Source: Nemania diffusa
Lineage: Eukaryota; Ascomycota; Sordariomycetes; Xylariales; Xylariaceae
NCBI GenBank assembly: GCA_038501195.1
Contig: JBBPUQ010000009.1
Coordinates: 2,418,001-2,482,000, forward strand
Direction: 5' to 3'
Length of the DNA: 64,000 bases
The notes below the pieces were generated by a model. The model was not told the origin of the DNA. It made no database searches and worked only from the letters and a program-made list of their open reading frames with translations. The position numbers and the translations under genes were made by a program. Below are positions 44,338-55,716 of the stretch, piece after piece. Position 1 is the first letter of the stretch. Every line of letters begins with the position of its first letter.

Positions 44338-45433
44338 AACAGGGCCACTAGATGAATAATTAAAACTGTTCTACGACACGAGGGCTTGATGCGAACGTCG
44401 ATGTTGAGTCCTAAGAGGTGAATAACCGAGCATGATATTCTCAGGGCTGGCTTAGCATAATTTGCGCATGAGTTCCCCATTTATGCCGTCATGCTTAATG
44501 CGAGTGGTCGTCAGTAGTCATCGCCCCTACTATGAGTTTATTGTGATCAAATAAGAAAGAAGCTGGATTGATATAAACTATGTTAAGGCCACGCCTTGCG
44601 TTGTACACCAAAGTGAGTTTTGAGTGTAACGATTAATTTGCTCGGCAATACGAATTAGATATTTGTAGTAATACCTCTAATCTGCCGCTCTCATTTCGAT
44701 ATAGACAGATCAATCAAGACCTCTTCATGCCGTTTCTCAATTGACATTGCAAGAATCGCGTCGGAACTGTTCCATGTGTACATCGTCAAGATACACAAAC
44801 TATTGTAAATAGGCTTGTTTCGCATGCTCGTTCGTCCACATATTCTCTTAGCGGTGTTACCTTCGGAACCCGTCATGTATCCGCTACCCCAATACCATAC
44901 CATCTTTGCGTAGATCTCACCTAGGGATTTCCACAGTCCGCAAGTTGGATCAGTTCAGTCCTGAATTATGAGTTTTCAAACAGCTCGGTCCCGATATCAC
45001 GGACGTCCCCTTCGGAGGGGTCCAAAAGTTCTAAGCGAGTCCTAGGCATAACAGGGGCATAAAGTAACTATTTTTGGATAGGGTATCACAAGATATTCGT
45101 CCGGCTTACCGACCCCTCGTTGGGGGAGCATTATGAGGCAAAGAACAACAAACGCTTGCAAAAAATAACATCGCTCATTACGGACGTAACGTAGAACAAT
45201 GTCGACTCCCGATCGACTCGTGGATTTCCCCGACTGCCGTCCGCCGTGTCTTGGAGTTCTAAACACGCTTACATAAAAAGGGATGAGCGTGTCCATATAA
45301 AGCCATTGGTTGCTCCGGTAGTAGGGTACACGTTTTAGTGTGACACAGCATCTTCAAGCCTACTTCCACAGCTTAAATCTTCGCAAATACTCATACTTGA
45401 CACCAAAACCGAGCATCTTTCATCATCGCCAAA
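44338..45433. other. intergenic region upstream of the DUF1857 gene
   Basis: 1.1 kb between NOC2 and the next plus-strand gene. Short minus-strand frames at 44691-44903 and 45042-45296 have no recognisable content. The right part carries a TATA-like box and an inverted CCAAT box. Confidence 0.45.
45296..45309 (+). promoter_or_regulatory. TATAAA and inverted CCAAT box
   Basis: TATAAA at 45296-45301, followed by CCATTGG (inverted CCAAT) at 45303-45309, 125-138 bases before the ATG of the DUF1857 gene. The positions suit a core promoter; this is inferred. Confidence 0.35.
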
Positions 45434-46130
45434 ATGGTCACCTTCAACATTGCCTACACTGCCCCCATCAACGGCGCCGGTGCCACGTCTACTTTGACCC
45501 AGACTCAAGTCTGGGATGGCCTCAAGATGAAGGTGCGTCGGGCACAAGACTTTGTCCCGGCCATCACCGAATGCCAGGTGCTTTCGGAGGAGACGCTACC
45601 CTCTGGGGAACTTCAGATTACACGCCGAGTGCAGTTCGTTTCTAGCAGCGCTCATAGCAGCAGCGGTGGCTGGGTTAAGGAGGTGTGCGGTATGTGAAAA
45701 CGAGAATTTATATTTTCTCAGCTTGTCGGCGACAAGTTCCTTTTCCCCCTCGGAATCCATATTATCTATCATCTTAGCAACTAATCCATCACCGCTTCTA
45801 CTAACTCGGTGCAGTGCACTACGCGCCCTGCCGCATCGTCTTCCAGCAGGAGGACGGCAGCACTGTCACCAACGTCGTGAGCAAGGGCCCCAGCGGCGAG
45901 TTGCTCATGAGCTACATCTTTGAGTGGCGCCACGCCGATGTCTCGGAGGGAAGCGAGAAAGCCTCGCAGCTTGAAGAGGCCCACTGGAAGGTCAGTTATC
46001 TAGGTCCTCATTTACAAGTATATTGCATCTAAGGATGCTGGCTAACAATGTGCGCAAGATGGCGAAAATGGCAGTTGAGAGCAGCATCAGCACCATCCGT
46101 CGCCTCCTCGCCGAGGGAAAGATCCAGTAA
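45434..46130 (+). CDS. DUF1857 (SRPBCC-fold) protein
   Basis: Exons 45434-45689, 45815-45990 and 46059-46130 give 167 residues; the introns (125 and 68 bases) use GTATGT and GTCAGT donors. Seen: MVTFNIAYTAPIN, T-QVWDGLKMKVRRAQDFVPAIT, the join KEVCVHYAPCRIVFQQEDGSTVTN, LLMSYIFEWRHADV and the C-terminal helix MAKMAVESSISTIRRLL. This set is typical of DUF1857, a START/SRPBCC-like family in fungi and bacteria with a helix-grip ligand cavity. Relatives include AtaL-like proteins near secondary-metabolite genes, but no such cluster is visible here, so substrate and role stay open. A Ser-rich insert (SSSAHSSSGG) replaces the usual loop after RRVQF. No targeting signal is seen. Confidence 0.9.
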
Positions 46131-46455
46131 ATACGAGGTTCTACATCTCACAGACGCCGGAGCATTGCGATATGGTCTTATGAGAATGTCACGCCGACAC
46201 CACTTGGTCAGATGAAGTACAGGAATTTCGCTCTCTTCAGAATAGACGTTTATGAATTGTCGATGGGTCTCCTAGTTTCCGAAGGCGGATGAGTGGCTCA
46301 AGAGAGTACGCCTAGATAGCCTACAACTCAATCAAGAGTTATTGTTCTGTTAACATGTCCAGGCACTTACGGCACAATTGTTTAACTACTTAACTCTATT
46401 TGGTATGCTTCAGGTGCAATCGACGTCGCTCTCACCTGTGCTTTTAAATTTAAAG

Positions 46456-47171
46456 TTATGTTGACCCCATCTTCTGCGCAATCTGTTCGCTTGAATAGCT
46501 CTGACCGTTCTCGGGTGCCCATGTCTCAGCATTTGCTGCCCCTCTCCATTTCCCTCGCCACTCATCTTCTAGCATTGCCATTTCGTGCATATCGTGCCAA
46601 GCACCCATAAACCAAATGGCTTCGCGTTTGACGCCCTCCTCGCGGAAGCCAATGCCGCTATACAGTCGCCCGGCGCCGAGGTTCCAACCGAAGTACGCGA
46701 TCTCGATGCGGTGCAGTCTCGCGAAGTCAAACGCCCAGTCGAGGGCCCAGGCGATGGCCTCTGTACCGTAGCCTTTACGCCGGTAGTTTGGCAAGATCGC
46801 GAGACTGAGCGACGAGTTGCCGTGCTGGATGTGCCGCTCCTCGGGCTTGCTCAACGAGACAACGCAGATAGGCTTGGGATCGCCGGGCCAATCCGGCAGA
46901 CATACGTACATGCACATGAGCTTGCGGGACGCCATAACCTTAGTCAAGGCGTCGACTTGCATCATTGTGAAGCCCACCGGGAGCGCGGTGTCGAAGTTCA
47001 CCGCTCCGCTAGGCACCAACATTAGATCCCGCGTCGCAATGAGACAGAGAGACGCTTGTAGGGAAGGGGGGCTAAAACTCACGGATCTTGCATTAGCTGG
47101 CAGAGAAATTCTTCATGCTTTACGTCTCCAATTGGTATATATCTCAAGCGTTTAGACCGATAGACGTCCAT
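46456..47171 (-). CDS. GNAT-family N-acetyltransferase
   Basis: Exons 47171-47083 and 47008-46456 give 213 residues. The 74-base intron (GTGAGT donor, CTAG acceptor) is supported because skipping it joins LMQDP to GAVNFDTALPVGF, the expected GNAT alpha-1/alpha-2 region. Seen: beta4 SLSLAILPNYRRKGYGTEAIAWALDWAF, containing the acetyl-CoA P-loop R-x-x-G-x-G; beta5 HRIEIAYFGWNLGAGRLYSGIGFREEGVKREAIWF, the usual motif-B/D end with NxxAxxLYxxxGF-like spacing. It resembles the RimJ/RimL-like subgroup acting on protein or small amine substrates, but the acceptor cannot be read. MDVYRSKRLRYIPIG, encoded by exon 1, is a typical start strand. Reading through the intron instead gives an unlikely N-terminus (MSFSPPSLQ). 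Confidence 0.88.
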
Positions 47172-47509
47172 GATGTATTCAATGAGTGTAGTTTTATAAA
47201 ACGTAAAAAGAAGAGGTTGCTGACTGCTCGAAGGTGTCAGCCAGATCCTCTGCTATGCGTTTACTTACGGCGATCGCCTTGGCAGCGGTGGGGTTAGCTA
47301 GGTCTACTAACACACGAAGTGACGAAGTAGAATCAGTGACAAGGGACTATTATACGATCGGTAAATGTTCAGTAATCTAATAAAATTCTCTATTCATCTA
47401 ATATGTGTTTATACAAAAGAAATCTGAAAAAGATAGACTCAAAGTTAGTTTTCTTATTCCTAAAGTCATATGATTGCTTCACCCTTGGTGTAGTTATCAT
47501 ATACTTTCC
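47172..47509. other. short intergenic region
   Basis: About 340 bases upstream of the GNAT gene and downstream of a possible membrane-protein frame. No motif recognised. Confidence 0.4.
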
Positions 47510-47896
47510 TCAACCTCGAAAGATGCCTTGCCGCCCAGCATACAAGGTATGTAACACCTTCGATAGACTCGATGCAACACAGGTGGCATCGATTAGGTAG
47601 TTGCCGTAAGGTGGGTAACCACCGGTCATGAAGCGAACAAGGCAAAATAATTGAAACCATAAGGCGGCCATGGTTATGATAAGAAAGAAGATAGCCGCAT
47701 TATGCCAACGACACTGCTGAGCCCAAAAGCGCAGACGAGGGCCGCTATCAATAAGAAGAATGATAAAAACGACTAAACACCAAAGAGTTGAGCATAGTGG
47801 TGCCAGTAGAAGAGCTGGGATCACGGTGAGCAGAATGGCCGTAAGGATGTACGACTCAAACAGGCTACTAATGACATCTAGAAATGTTGGCTGCAT
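47510..47896 (-). CDS. possible small membrane protein
   Basis: A 128-residue uninterrupted frame with three strongly hydrophobic stretches: ILTAILLTVIPALLLAPL (about residues 17-34), TLWCLVVFIILLI (37-49) and AAIFFLIITMAALWFQLFCLVRF (67-89). It ends in a polar tail (LYAGRQGIFRG). No family is recognised. For it: a single ATG-to-stop frame of this length with clean membrane segments. Against it: AT-rich codon use, no homologue known to me and no evidence of expression. Introns could also extend it. Confidence 0.4.
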   Translation of the reverse strand: MQPTFLDVISSLFESYILTAILLTVIPALLLAPLCSTLWCLVVFIILLIDSGPRLRFWAQQCRWHNAAIFFLIITMAALWFQLFCLVRFMTGGYPPYGNYLIDATCVASSLSKVLHTLYAGRQGIFRG

Positions 47897-48257
47897 CTTG
47901 CTGCTTGAGAAATATGTCCTGTCTAATGCAGCTTGTTATCTATGCATAAGTGGTAGTTTGGTTTGGTTTGGTTTGGCAAGATAGAGTCCATGCTAATTAC
48001 GACAATTTATACTTTATTGTGGCAAGACATACAAAGAAATTGTTCTATTTTAATTCATTTCTTCCCCTTTGACAAGAACACAAGTATTGAAACAATTGGG
48101 CTTGTTTCAAATCTTTATCACTCTTTCCGTGTTTGTTCGCTGGTGTTTGATCTTGGCTTGCTAAGTCGAGCTAATGGTGAACGCTTGTCCTATCATGAGG
48201 AGCAGGGGAATACATAGCAACTTATTGGCTAATTAAGCCAATGTTATGATGCGTGTA
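47897..48257. other. spacer with GGTTT microsatellite
   Basis: About 360 bases containing a short (GTTTG)n run at 47955-47976. No gene. Confidence 0.45.
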
Positions 48258-49811
48258 TTATAGTTTCGAGCTAATGCAAGCTTCGAGGATGAGATGCAAG
48301 TTCTGGGTAAGTTGAATAGGGAAGTTAACGACATGAGTAATAAGTATACATCAACTTACCCGCACAAAATTCGTCCCGTGTTTGTGCGATTGTGCTATCC
48401 AACCTAACGAAGGAGACAGTTTATCTGGTTCCCAACTCGTCATCCAGTTATAAGCAGTAGGACCATCCATTTCAAGAGGCTCGTGACCTAGTGGTCCACA
48501 CACGTTCCAACTCTCGACGTTCATAGGGAGCGCTTCTACCAGACTAGGCCATCCAGCGCCTCTAGTAGAAAGATAAATATTGCTAAATTCCAGCTTCTTA
48601 AGGCTAGGTTGGGCCCGTAGGAATTGCAATAGTGGCGGGGTGCTCATAATAAGGCCTCCTAAACAAACGAAACTGAGTTGAGGGAAGGCGAGTGGCGTCT
48701 CATCAGCGCCGCCAACCTCATTGCTCAACATTTTCAATAGGGAATGCCCGCCTCGAGCAGGGTGATGGGGCCATTTACCACCTCCAACGATCGAGAAATG
48801 TCGGAGAGTCGGTTGGGCACACTTGAATAGTTCGACAAGGACCTGGGATCCCTTAGCTTCGTCGGATAAAAACTCAACATGTAGCATGTCTAGCCTGATG
48901 GTTTGGAGACCTGTAAATAAGTGTCGAGTATCAGGCGTATCACGAAGTTGATCAGCGAAGAACTCGGATACCCGCAAATGTTTGATTCTTCGCTTAGCAG
49001 CGCGGAGTGCCCCGGCTAGGATGTGAACAAAGAATGTACACGGGAAAGAGTCCCGGCGTTGGATGTCGACCGCGTAAGAACTGGGTGTATGTTAAAAATC
49101 AACTCGTGGTCACCTAGCATGGGAGTTCCATTCATACATGCAAGATTCTAAGCCGGGGAAAAGAAGGCGGCCGTCGAACACCCACGGCTTGATCTCAATC
49201 TCCTCGAGGACTGTCATCAACCGGAAGAGCTTCTCCAGTGCGGCAACGATAGCTTCTTCGTTCTGCTTTTGCTCCGCAGTTTTTTCTGCCCAGAGAGCCC
49301 TAACAACTTCGACCGTGTCGGCCTCTCTCTCTGGCCGAGCTTGCCGGTAGTCAAGGGCGCACTCAAGCGCGGGGTTCCAGCCTTCACCATCCGAATCCGA
49401 ATCCGGCATATACTCGACCTCATCTATTGGCTCGTTCATTTCATTTTCACGATGTAGGAAGTAATCTCGCAAAAACCCTTCGCGGTAATACGCGGGGTCG
49501 AACACGAAGGTCTTCGTAGATCGTGCTATTGATTTGGCTAAGATCTCGTCGACCACTTCCGCGAGCTTCCCGAACTCGACAGTCCTCGTCCGGTTGTGAT
49601 GTCCCGTGGGGAGTGAGGGCTCTGGCGAGGGCCCAAAGTTCCACGGCGGGACTTGGTCTTGTCGCAGACCGGAGAACCTGAGCACTTCGAAAAGTGGTCG
49701 AGATGCTATGGCTGCATATTGTTTGTTTACCAAGCGCAAAGATATAAGATCATGTGTGCAAGGTAAAAATGATGCGATTTTAGCTAGCAATTCCGGTGGT
49801 AAAGAGTCCAT
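48258..49811 (-). CDS. F-box protein with LRR-like C-terminus (three exons)
   Basis: Exons 49811-49138, 49080-48360 and 48302-48258 give 479 residues; the two 57-base introns use GTATGA and GTAAGT donors and CCCAG acceptors. F-box proteins bind Skp1 and bring substrates to SCF ubiquitin ligases. Seen: the F-box at residues 1-45, MDSLPPELLAKIASFLP..DLISLRLVNKQYAAIA; an acidic insert (PDSDSDGEG); then a C-terminal region with Leu-rich spacing (LRHFSIVGGGKW, FPQLSFVCLGGL, LLQFLRAQPSLKKLEFSNIYL) like degenerate leucine-rich repeats. The start at 49811 is chosen because the F-box begins there; an upstream in-frame ATG (49853) adds 14 residues. An alternative donor at the GCTAGGTGACC site would leave an impossibly short 33-base intron. 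Substrate unknown. Confidence 0.85.
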
Positions 49812-51535
49812 GTTTAGAACGAAGCAACTCCGTACGGTATATGCTACAACCAACTCCTAGTCTATTGAGATTTCGATTTGACAATCAGGAGTTATATTCT
49901 GTATTTTGGTTCTCTCTCTTTTGCTATTGCTCGGTGTAGTGCTAACTTAACTAGGTTAGTGCTTTGAGGGGGTCATCAACCCCATATCCCCGCACTAAAG
50001 AATCTTATGATACCTATGTCGATGCTGGGGGCAGAGGTTTGGGGGGAATATGATCTATCCCATCACCACAACTCGACAGCAATTATACGCCAATCGGCAC
50101 ATAATATAATTATTGCGCTAATAGGCTTGGCACAGCTAATAAGCCTTAGACTAGAACATGATTAGTAATTGGTGATTATTGCATTGCGCAAGTTCTACTG
50201 GATTGGGGGAGACCGGCTTTAAAAAGAATAATGGCAACATTCGCAAGAAACCAAATGCGATGCTCACGAAATAACTATAGCACTATCTTAGTTGCTAGAC
50301 TTAACATCTCCTAGAAATTCTTTTGTAGTTATAGATGGGCATAGCAATAATAGAATCGATTTTAAAAGAGTCACTGTAAAAATAAGACGCCTAATAATAG
50401 CCCGCTAAGAGTTTAAATTCCTTTGGATGTTGCATCTAGTGCTGTAATAAGGAAAGCAGATTGCGTAGCTAACTCATAGATCTCTTAATTCGTTATAAAG
50501 AATACTCAACAAGTAAGAGAATACATACAATTTTAGAGCCCATATATTGTTTTGAACTGTTTCTTAAGATAATCTATCGAATACAGTTTCATGCTCACTA
50601 CTTAGGCTATTGGATTAAGTTGTATCGAGAATACCTATGCTTGATTTAAATGGCATGTCCTAGAAATACCTATTTAGGTATGTAGATTCTACTAGTAGAT
50701 AGGCGGGGGCGGGGATATGGGGTCATCTAACCCTGTATAGGTAGTTACAGTATGCATATCAGTTTCAAACTTGCAAGTAGCAGCCTTATGTTTGTCCGTG
50801 GGGTTGCCCGAAATGTGCACACGTGTCAGAAGGTCGCGCTGTTAGCAGTGATAAGGATATTATAGGCATTAATAGGTAGATAAACAATATGTAGCTAGAA
50901 TACTCCAATTCAGAAGGTTTCAAATAACAACTATGATGTTATACCGTAACCTCTGTCGTGATAAAGACTGTTCTAATATCACCATTGAAAACTACAGTTG
51001 CTGTAGGTAGAGATTAGTTTCAATATTTTTGATGAATTAACCCACCTATATCTAGGGAGGCACTAGATACCTACCTAGCTAAGTAGGCACCTACCCTAGT
51101 AGGCAGGCAACGCTTAAGTTCCAGTGCTTAAAAATGGGGCCCTCCGGTAGGTAGGTACTCTTAGGGACTAAGCCAGGCTATTAATTTTTGGCTGGGCAGG
51201 CAATCTCCTCTTCTTACTTCCATCTCTACCTCTTATCCACAAAATCTTTTCCCTTTTTCTGAAAACCACTCTGTACTCTGTATTCGGTAGAAGAGGGTCC
51301 AGAGAAGGTGCAGGAAAGAAATTAACCCATTTTGAGCCTTTCCTGTCTTCACCCAACCATCCCATTTTATCGTGCACATGTAGCCACCCAATATTCTTCT
51401 CTTTGTCGACACACCCTTCCATCCTTTATCCACCACAGCCCCCCTGTATTCCCTGTACTGTACCTACTTACAGTATACCACCTCCCGACTCCCGACTCCC
51501 GACCCCCCGACCTCTGCCGACTCGGCCACGTCGAT
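49812..51535. other. 1.7-kb divergent intergenic region
   Basis: Upstream of the F-box gene (minus) and of the FN3 gene (plus). AT-rich in the left part; dense TAGG/CCTA motifs at 50660-50750, 51055-51115 and 51140-51160; a CT-rich leader with CCCGACTC repeats (51485-51515) just before the FN3 gene start. No gene recognised. Confidence 0.5.
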
Positions 51536-54500
51536 ATGTTATGGGCCCCATGGACGGCAGTTCCCACGTTTCTCTTCATCTGCGCCCTTCTCGCCTGGTG
51601 GCTCATTGAACCCAAGACGACTCACCTGAACCTGATCGTCGTCGTAGGCTGTGTCCTCTTCTGCTGGGCCATCGCCCCCGAGACCGCCCAGTCCACGTCT
51701 GCTCACCTCTACGAGCTCCTCATAAACAGTACCACCTTCGCGCACCTTGAAGCGCTGCTGCTCTATAATGGCAACATGCTGTTGACTGGTGTCGCCTTTT
51801 CGTGGTATGTCTAGTCGCCCATCGTCTCAACGCAATATTATCGCGTGCCTTTGAAGTTGCTTCTCGGTGAAATGGGCTCTTACCTTATTTACAGGCTAGC
51901 CTACCGGGCTGTCCAGACCCTCAGGAAATCCGTTACCGAACTTATTGGCGTCTTGGGTATCGAAGTTCCCGATCCGCCCGATGTATCACTTGCGGGAATA
52001 CGCGCCGATGCTGCGACACTTAATTGGACGCGACCCTTGCCCGCACGACCGGTCGCAAAATTCACGATCCAGGTGAATGGAGTTAATGGTGAGTATCAGT
52101 ACCCGCTGAAGTGAGATGCCATAATAGACTGTTGACGTTTGTCGCATTCAGTTGGCGACTCGGGAAACCAAGAGACGGCCATCACTGTCACCGGCCTGAA
52201 GCCAGATCACTTCTACAACATCCGGGTTATTGCCGTTGGTTACAACAATTTTCAGTCTGGCAGTCGAGTCATTCGTTTGCGAACATATGGCAAAGATGGG
52301 CGCCCTCAGCTCGGAGATGGACGCCTTCCCTCTAGTTTCGTACCCGATGAGCAGCAGGCCGTCGCCCCTAATGAACACCCTGACGAGGGCGGGACATCTC
52401 GCGGCCCGGCTGCCGGCGTCGAAGCAGCCTCGATTCCCGACACCTCGACATTATCACCCCGTGATGCGACCATGAACCCTACTGTTGGTCGGCGCAATAC
52501 TCTCACGAGGAAGCCTCCGCCACCGACGACTAATGTGGAACAGTCTGCGAGCGACGCTATAGACGATCAATCAGAACAGACACTGGATGAGCTGACGGCA
52601 AAATTTGAGAGCATTCGAAAAGAGATCGAGGAAACACAGTTACAGACCGCCAAAGACGAGAAGGAATTTAAAGAGCAGATGGAGGAGCTGGCAGAGGAGA
52701 AAAAGCTAAAGAGACGAGAACTGAAAGAGAAGGATGATATGACGGAGAAATTAAAGAGGGAAGTAGGATCAACCGAGAGAGTTATGCGAAGTGCGCAGCA
52801 AAGGAAAACACAGAAAGAAAAGTTGTTACGGGATAAGCAGGCAGAACGACAAAAACTTCACGACGATATAGCTAAATGGGACAAGGAAATTGCATCCATG
52901 CGTAAGCGGCAAGGATGCTTTGAGAAGGAAAGACAACAGTGCCAAGAGCAGGGTGAGGCACGAAGTGAGGAATTTCGCCAGGAAGCTGCTCAGGCGCAGG
53001 CGAGCCTGGCCCAAGAAGAGGCAGAGTTGAAAGAGAAGGGTAGGGAATTAAAGGAAGCAGAGGATCAACGGAAAAAGCTTCCTGGCGGAGAGGAGAGCGA
53101 AGAATGGCGAGAAAAGGATATCGAAATCAGACGAAATTGGGAGATCAAATTGAAAGACCTACAGCGACGAATGCACGCGGCAAATAAGAGACTGCGGCAA
53201 GCTAACGAATACGGACATGTTTTGCAAGCCCAACTAGCGGCGGCACAACAGTCTGGGTTGCCCTTCATGTATAACCAAGCCAATTCGTCTGGAGTTGACT
53301 TTGAGCTCGCAACTCAAAATCAGTTCAAAAGGCGAAGTCGTAACAGCAACTCGCTGTCCATCGCTGCCATTCCTTCGCCTGCCCAATCATTTGCAGTGGC
53401 AGACCGTCAGTTCGGAACTGCCTCGACATTTGGCCCATCGCGGCCGCCAACTATGCCACCTGGGTTTATTCAAGGACCCTACATGGACACTAATGTCCCT
53501 TTCTCTGCTCCTCTAGACGAAGAGGGCATCAAGGCTCTTACGGGCGGCGCCCCTCTCAGCCCTACTGTTGCATCTCTCTTACCTGCTGGAATGCTTGACG
53601 ATCTGATGGACGATGACCCTCCTAGTCCCGGATCCTTCCTGCCTCGTCATGATACCTTTGGATCAGGTGTAGCTCACGAGTATGAGACTCAGTCACCGAC
53701 GTCGTCAGTTCGATCCCCCAGCCTTATGTCTACCCCGCAAAGTTCTACCCAGCACCTACCATTCTCTCAGTACACCGGGGAGAATAGTGAACGTCGTTCT
53801 CTTCGAGGACATCGGGGCGACTTCGGTCCCTCTTCATCACCAATACCCTCAGCCACCCAGAGTTCTAACCGCAATCGCTTCTTACCTTGGCTTCATCGGG
53901 GCCCTAAAGGCGTGGAAGAAGCTCCGGCGCTAGGGACGCTCAGGCCTCACCAGAGTCAATCTCTACCCCGACAGACCGAGGATGACGAGCCAGCTCCTAA
54001 TAGGCGAAGGATCAGCTTCTCTTCCGGTTGGAACATGTTCAACCGAGGCACTGTGCTGCCTAGACCTGATGAGGCGGAAGTTACGGTACCGAATCAAAGA
54101 GGGTATTCATCACGACGGCTGGGACTTGGTACAAACACGAGTCTTGGTAGCATCAATTTTTCAGAGCGAGACCCTAATAGTCCTCGGCCACTTTCGATTG
54201 CGTCGTCCGAGGTTCCCCGCCCTTCTACTGATAACGTAGCTATATGGGGTCGCAGCTTGCACCCGCCGAGCCGACTATGGGCTGCAGACGAGAGCCCTTG
54301 GACTGGATCGCGGAATCCGTCGCGACGGCCTTCGCTTCATGGGTCCCCTTCCCAACTAAAGACGACTCTCGCCGATGCGGATGACGAGATTTTGGACGAC
54401 GCGGAGCTACTACACGCCTCTCCTAGTCAAGTTGGCATCATTGGCACTAAACCCGCCAAATACTTGAGCCAACGTCTCAATCCGGCTGCGCCCACTTTTA

Positions 54501-55195
54501 TGGGAGGTCTGTTTCGTGTAAGAACGGAAAGGGACAGAGAGTCAGATAAGGAGATAAAAGACCACAAGGATAAGCCTAAGGGGAAGGGGAAGGAAAAAGA
54601 GACCAAGGAGAAGAAGCCGCGGCAGTCATTCACTTCGGTCTCTGACATCGGCACTCATTCGTTTGACGAATCCCCATCAGATCCTCGCAAGTCGCGAGAC
54701 ACGCTTTCGGTGGATGCGCCTTCTGTCACAGAATCACGTGGGTCTCTAAGCTTTGAACACTCGTTCCCACACTCGCCATCGGATCAGACGGCGGGTGCTG
54801 GAGTTAAGGACCAGGAGAGCGGGCTTCGGAAACTGCTGCGTAAAGGGAGCTCCTCCAAGTTCAGCTTCTCGTCAGTGCGGGGTCTGGGTGGCAAGAAGGG
54901 ACCCAACAGCGTGACAAGCTCAGATCGGAACGTATCGGGAGACCGTACGAGCTTCGACGAGTTTGCGGAAGACAACAGCCTCCAATTCCTGGGGCGTAGC
55001 TATGACAGCCTGCATAGTACCCCTTCGATCGGACCGACGAGTGGGCCAAGGTCAGCTAAGGACAAACCTGCGGGCTGGGGCTCTAGGTTCGCGATAAAGA
55101 AGAAGGCGGGAAAGGAGAAAGAAAGCCTAGATATTGAGAGGGATGATTCGGGTTCGAATACGGCACGCAACACCCCATCATTAGTGGAAGAGTAG
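51536..55195 (+). CDS. membrane-anchored FN3 and coiled-coil protein
   Basis: Exons 51536-51804, 51895-52088 and 52152-55195 give 1,168 residues; introns of 90 and 63 bases with GTATGT and GTGAGT donors. Seen: two hydrophobic segments at the N-terminus (about 8-24 and 33-47); a fibronectin type III domain at about 115-200, starting VPDPPDV, with LNWTRPLP, ITVTGLKPDHFYNIRVIAVG and the closing strand VIRLRTYG; a long Glu/Lys-rich coiled coil at about 294-511; then about 650 disordered residues rich in Ser, Pro and Arg, with Lys-rich patches near the end (KDKPKGKGKEKETKEKK). Fungal FN3 proteins of this layout are conserved, but I know of no established function. The second intron splits the FN3 fold, so the join NGVNVGDSGN checks the model. 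A scaffold at an internal membrane is an inference. Confidence 0.88.
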
Positions 55196-55716
55196 CTCTT
55201 AAATGTAGCAGCAAACTCAAGTAGCTGATATGTAAAGCGAAAGTAGTATTATAACAGCGAAACTACTGATTTGAGCAGCCTTTTTAAGCTTACAAGTGAA
55301 GATATTTTTTTGACATTGGGAACTAATTAAGTGGTAGAGATGGTTGTGCTACCTTAGGTACCTAGGTAGGTAGTTATCTACCTATATGTAACATATCATG
55401 AATTATCTTCCCTACTCTGTACCTACCTACTCTATATAATTATAAAGCTTAAACGATGAGATGCTGTAAGTAGAAGGTGGCGGTGGAGACAGGCAGTACT
55501 TTTTTATGGGTTCGAGACGGTGATTGGGGCTGCCGAAGTATCTAATCTACATAGGTTCTAGTCTAAGTTTTACCAAATGCCAGGGGGGTGTTGGGGGGGG
55601 GGGGGTGGGTAATGAGACCACTACAGTTTTAGCTGGAATCTGTACTGCTACAGTCTTCCAATTCTAATACAACATCCTTTTGCTAGAGTGGTCTCCGGCT
55701 TACAACGAGCTTGCAA
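55196..55716. other. convergent spacer with G-run
   Basis: Between the 3' ends of the FN3 gene and the methyltransferase gene. It contains GGTACCTAGGTAGGTAG and TACCTACCTACTC motifs (55353-55435) and a G-rich tract (55583-55609). No gene. Confidence 0.5.
55583..55609 (+). repeat. G-rich tract (possible G-quadruplex)
   Basis: Six G, a short TGTT, a run of about 13 G, then T and GGG. This can supply four G-runs for a quadruplex. It lies in a convergent 3' region, where it might also act on transcription ends; no role is shown. Confidence 0.5.

Noticed and set aside
49105..49137. 33-base intron in the F-box gene
   Set aside because: Too short for a fungal spliceosomal intron; an upstream GTATGA donor gives a 57-base intron with the same phase.
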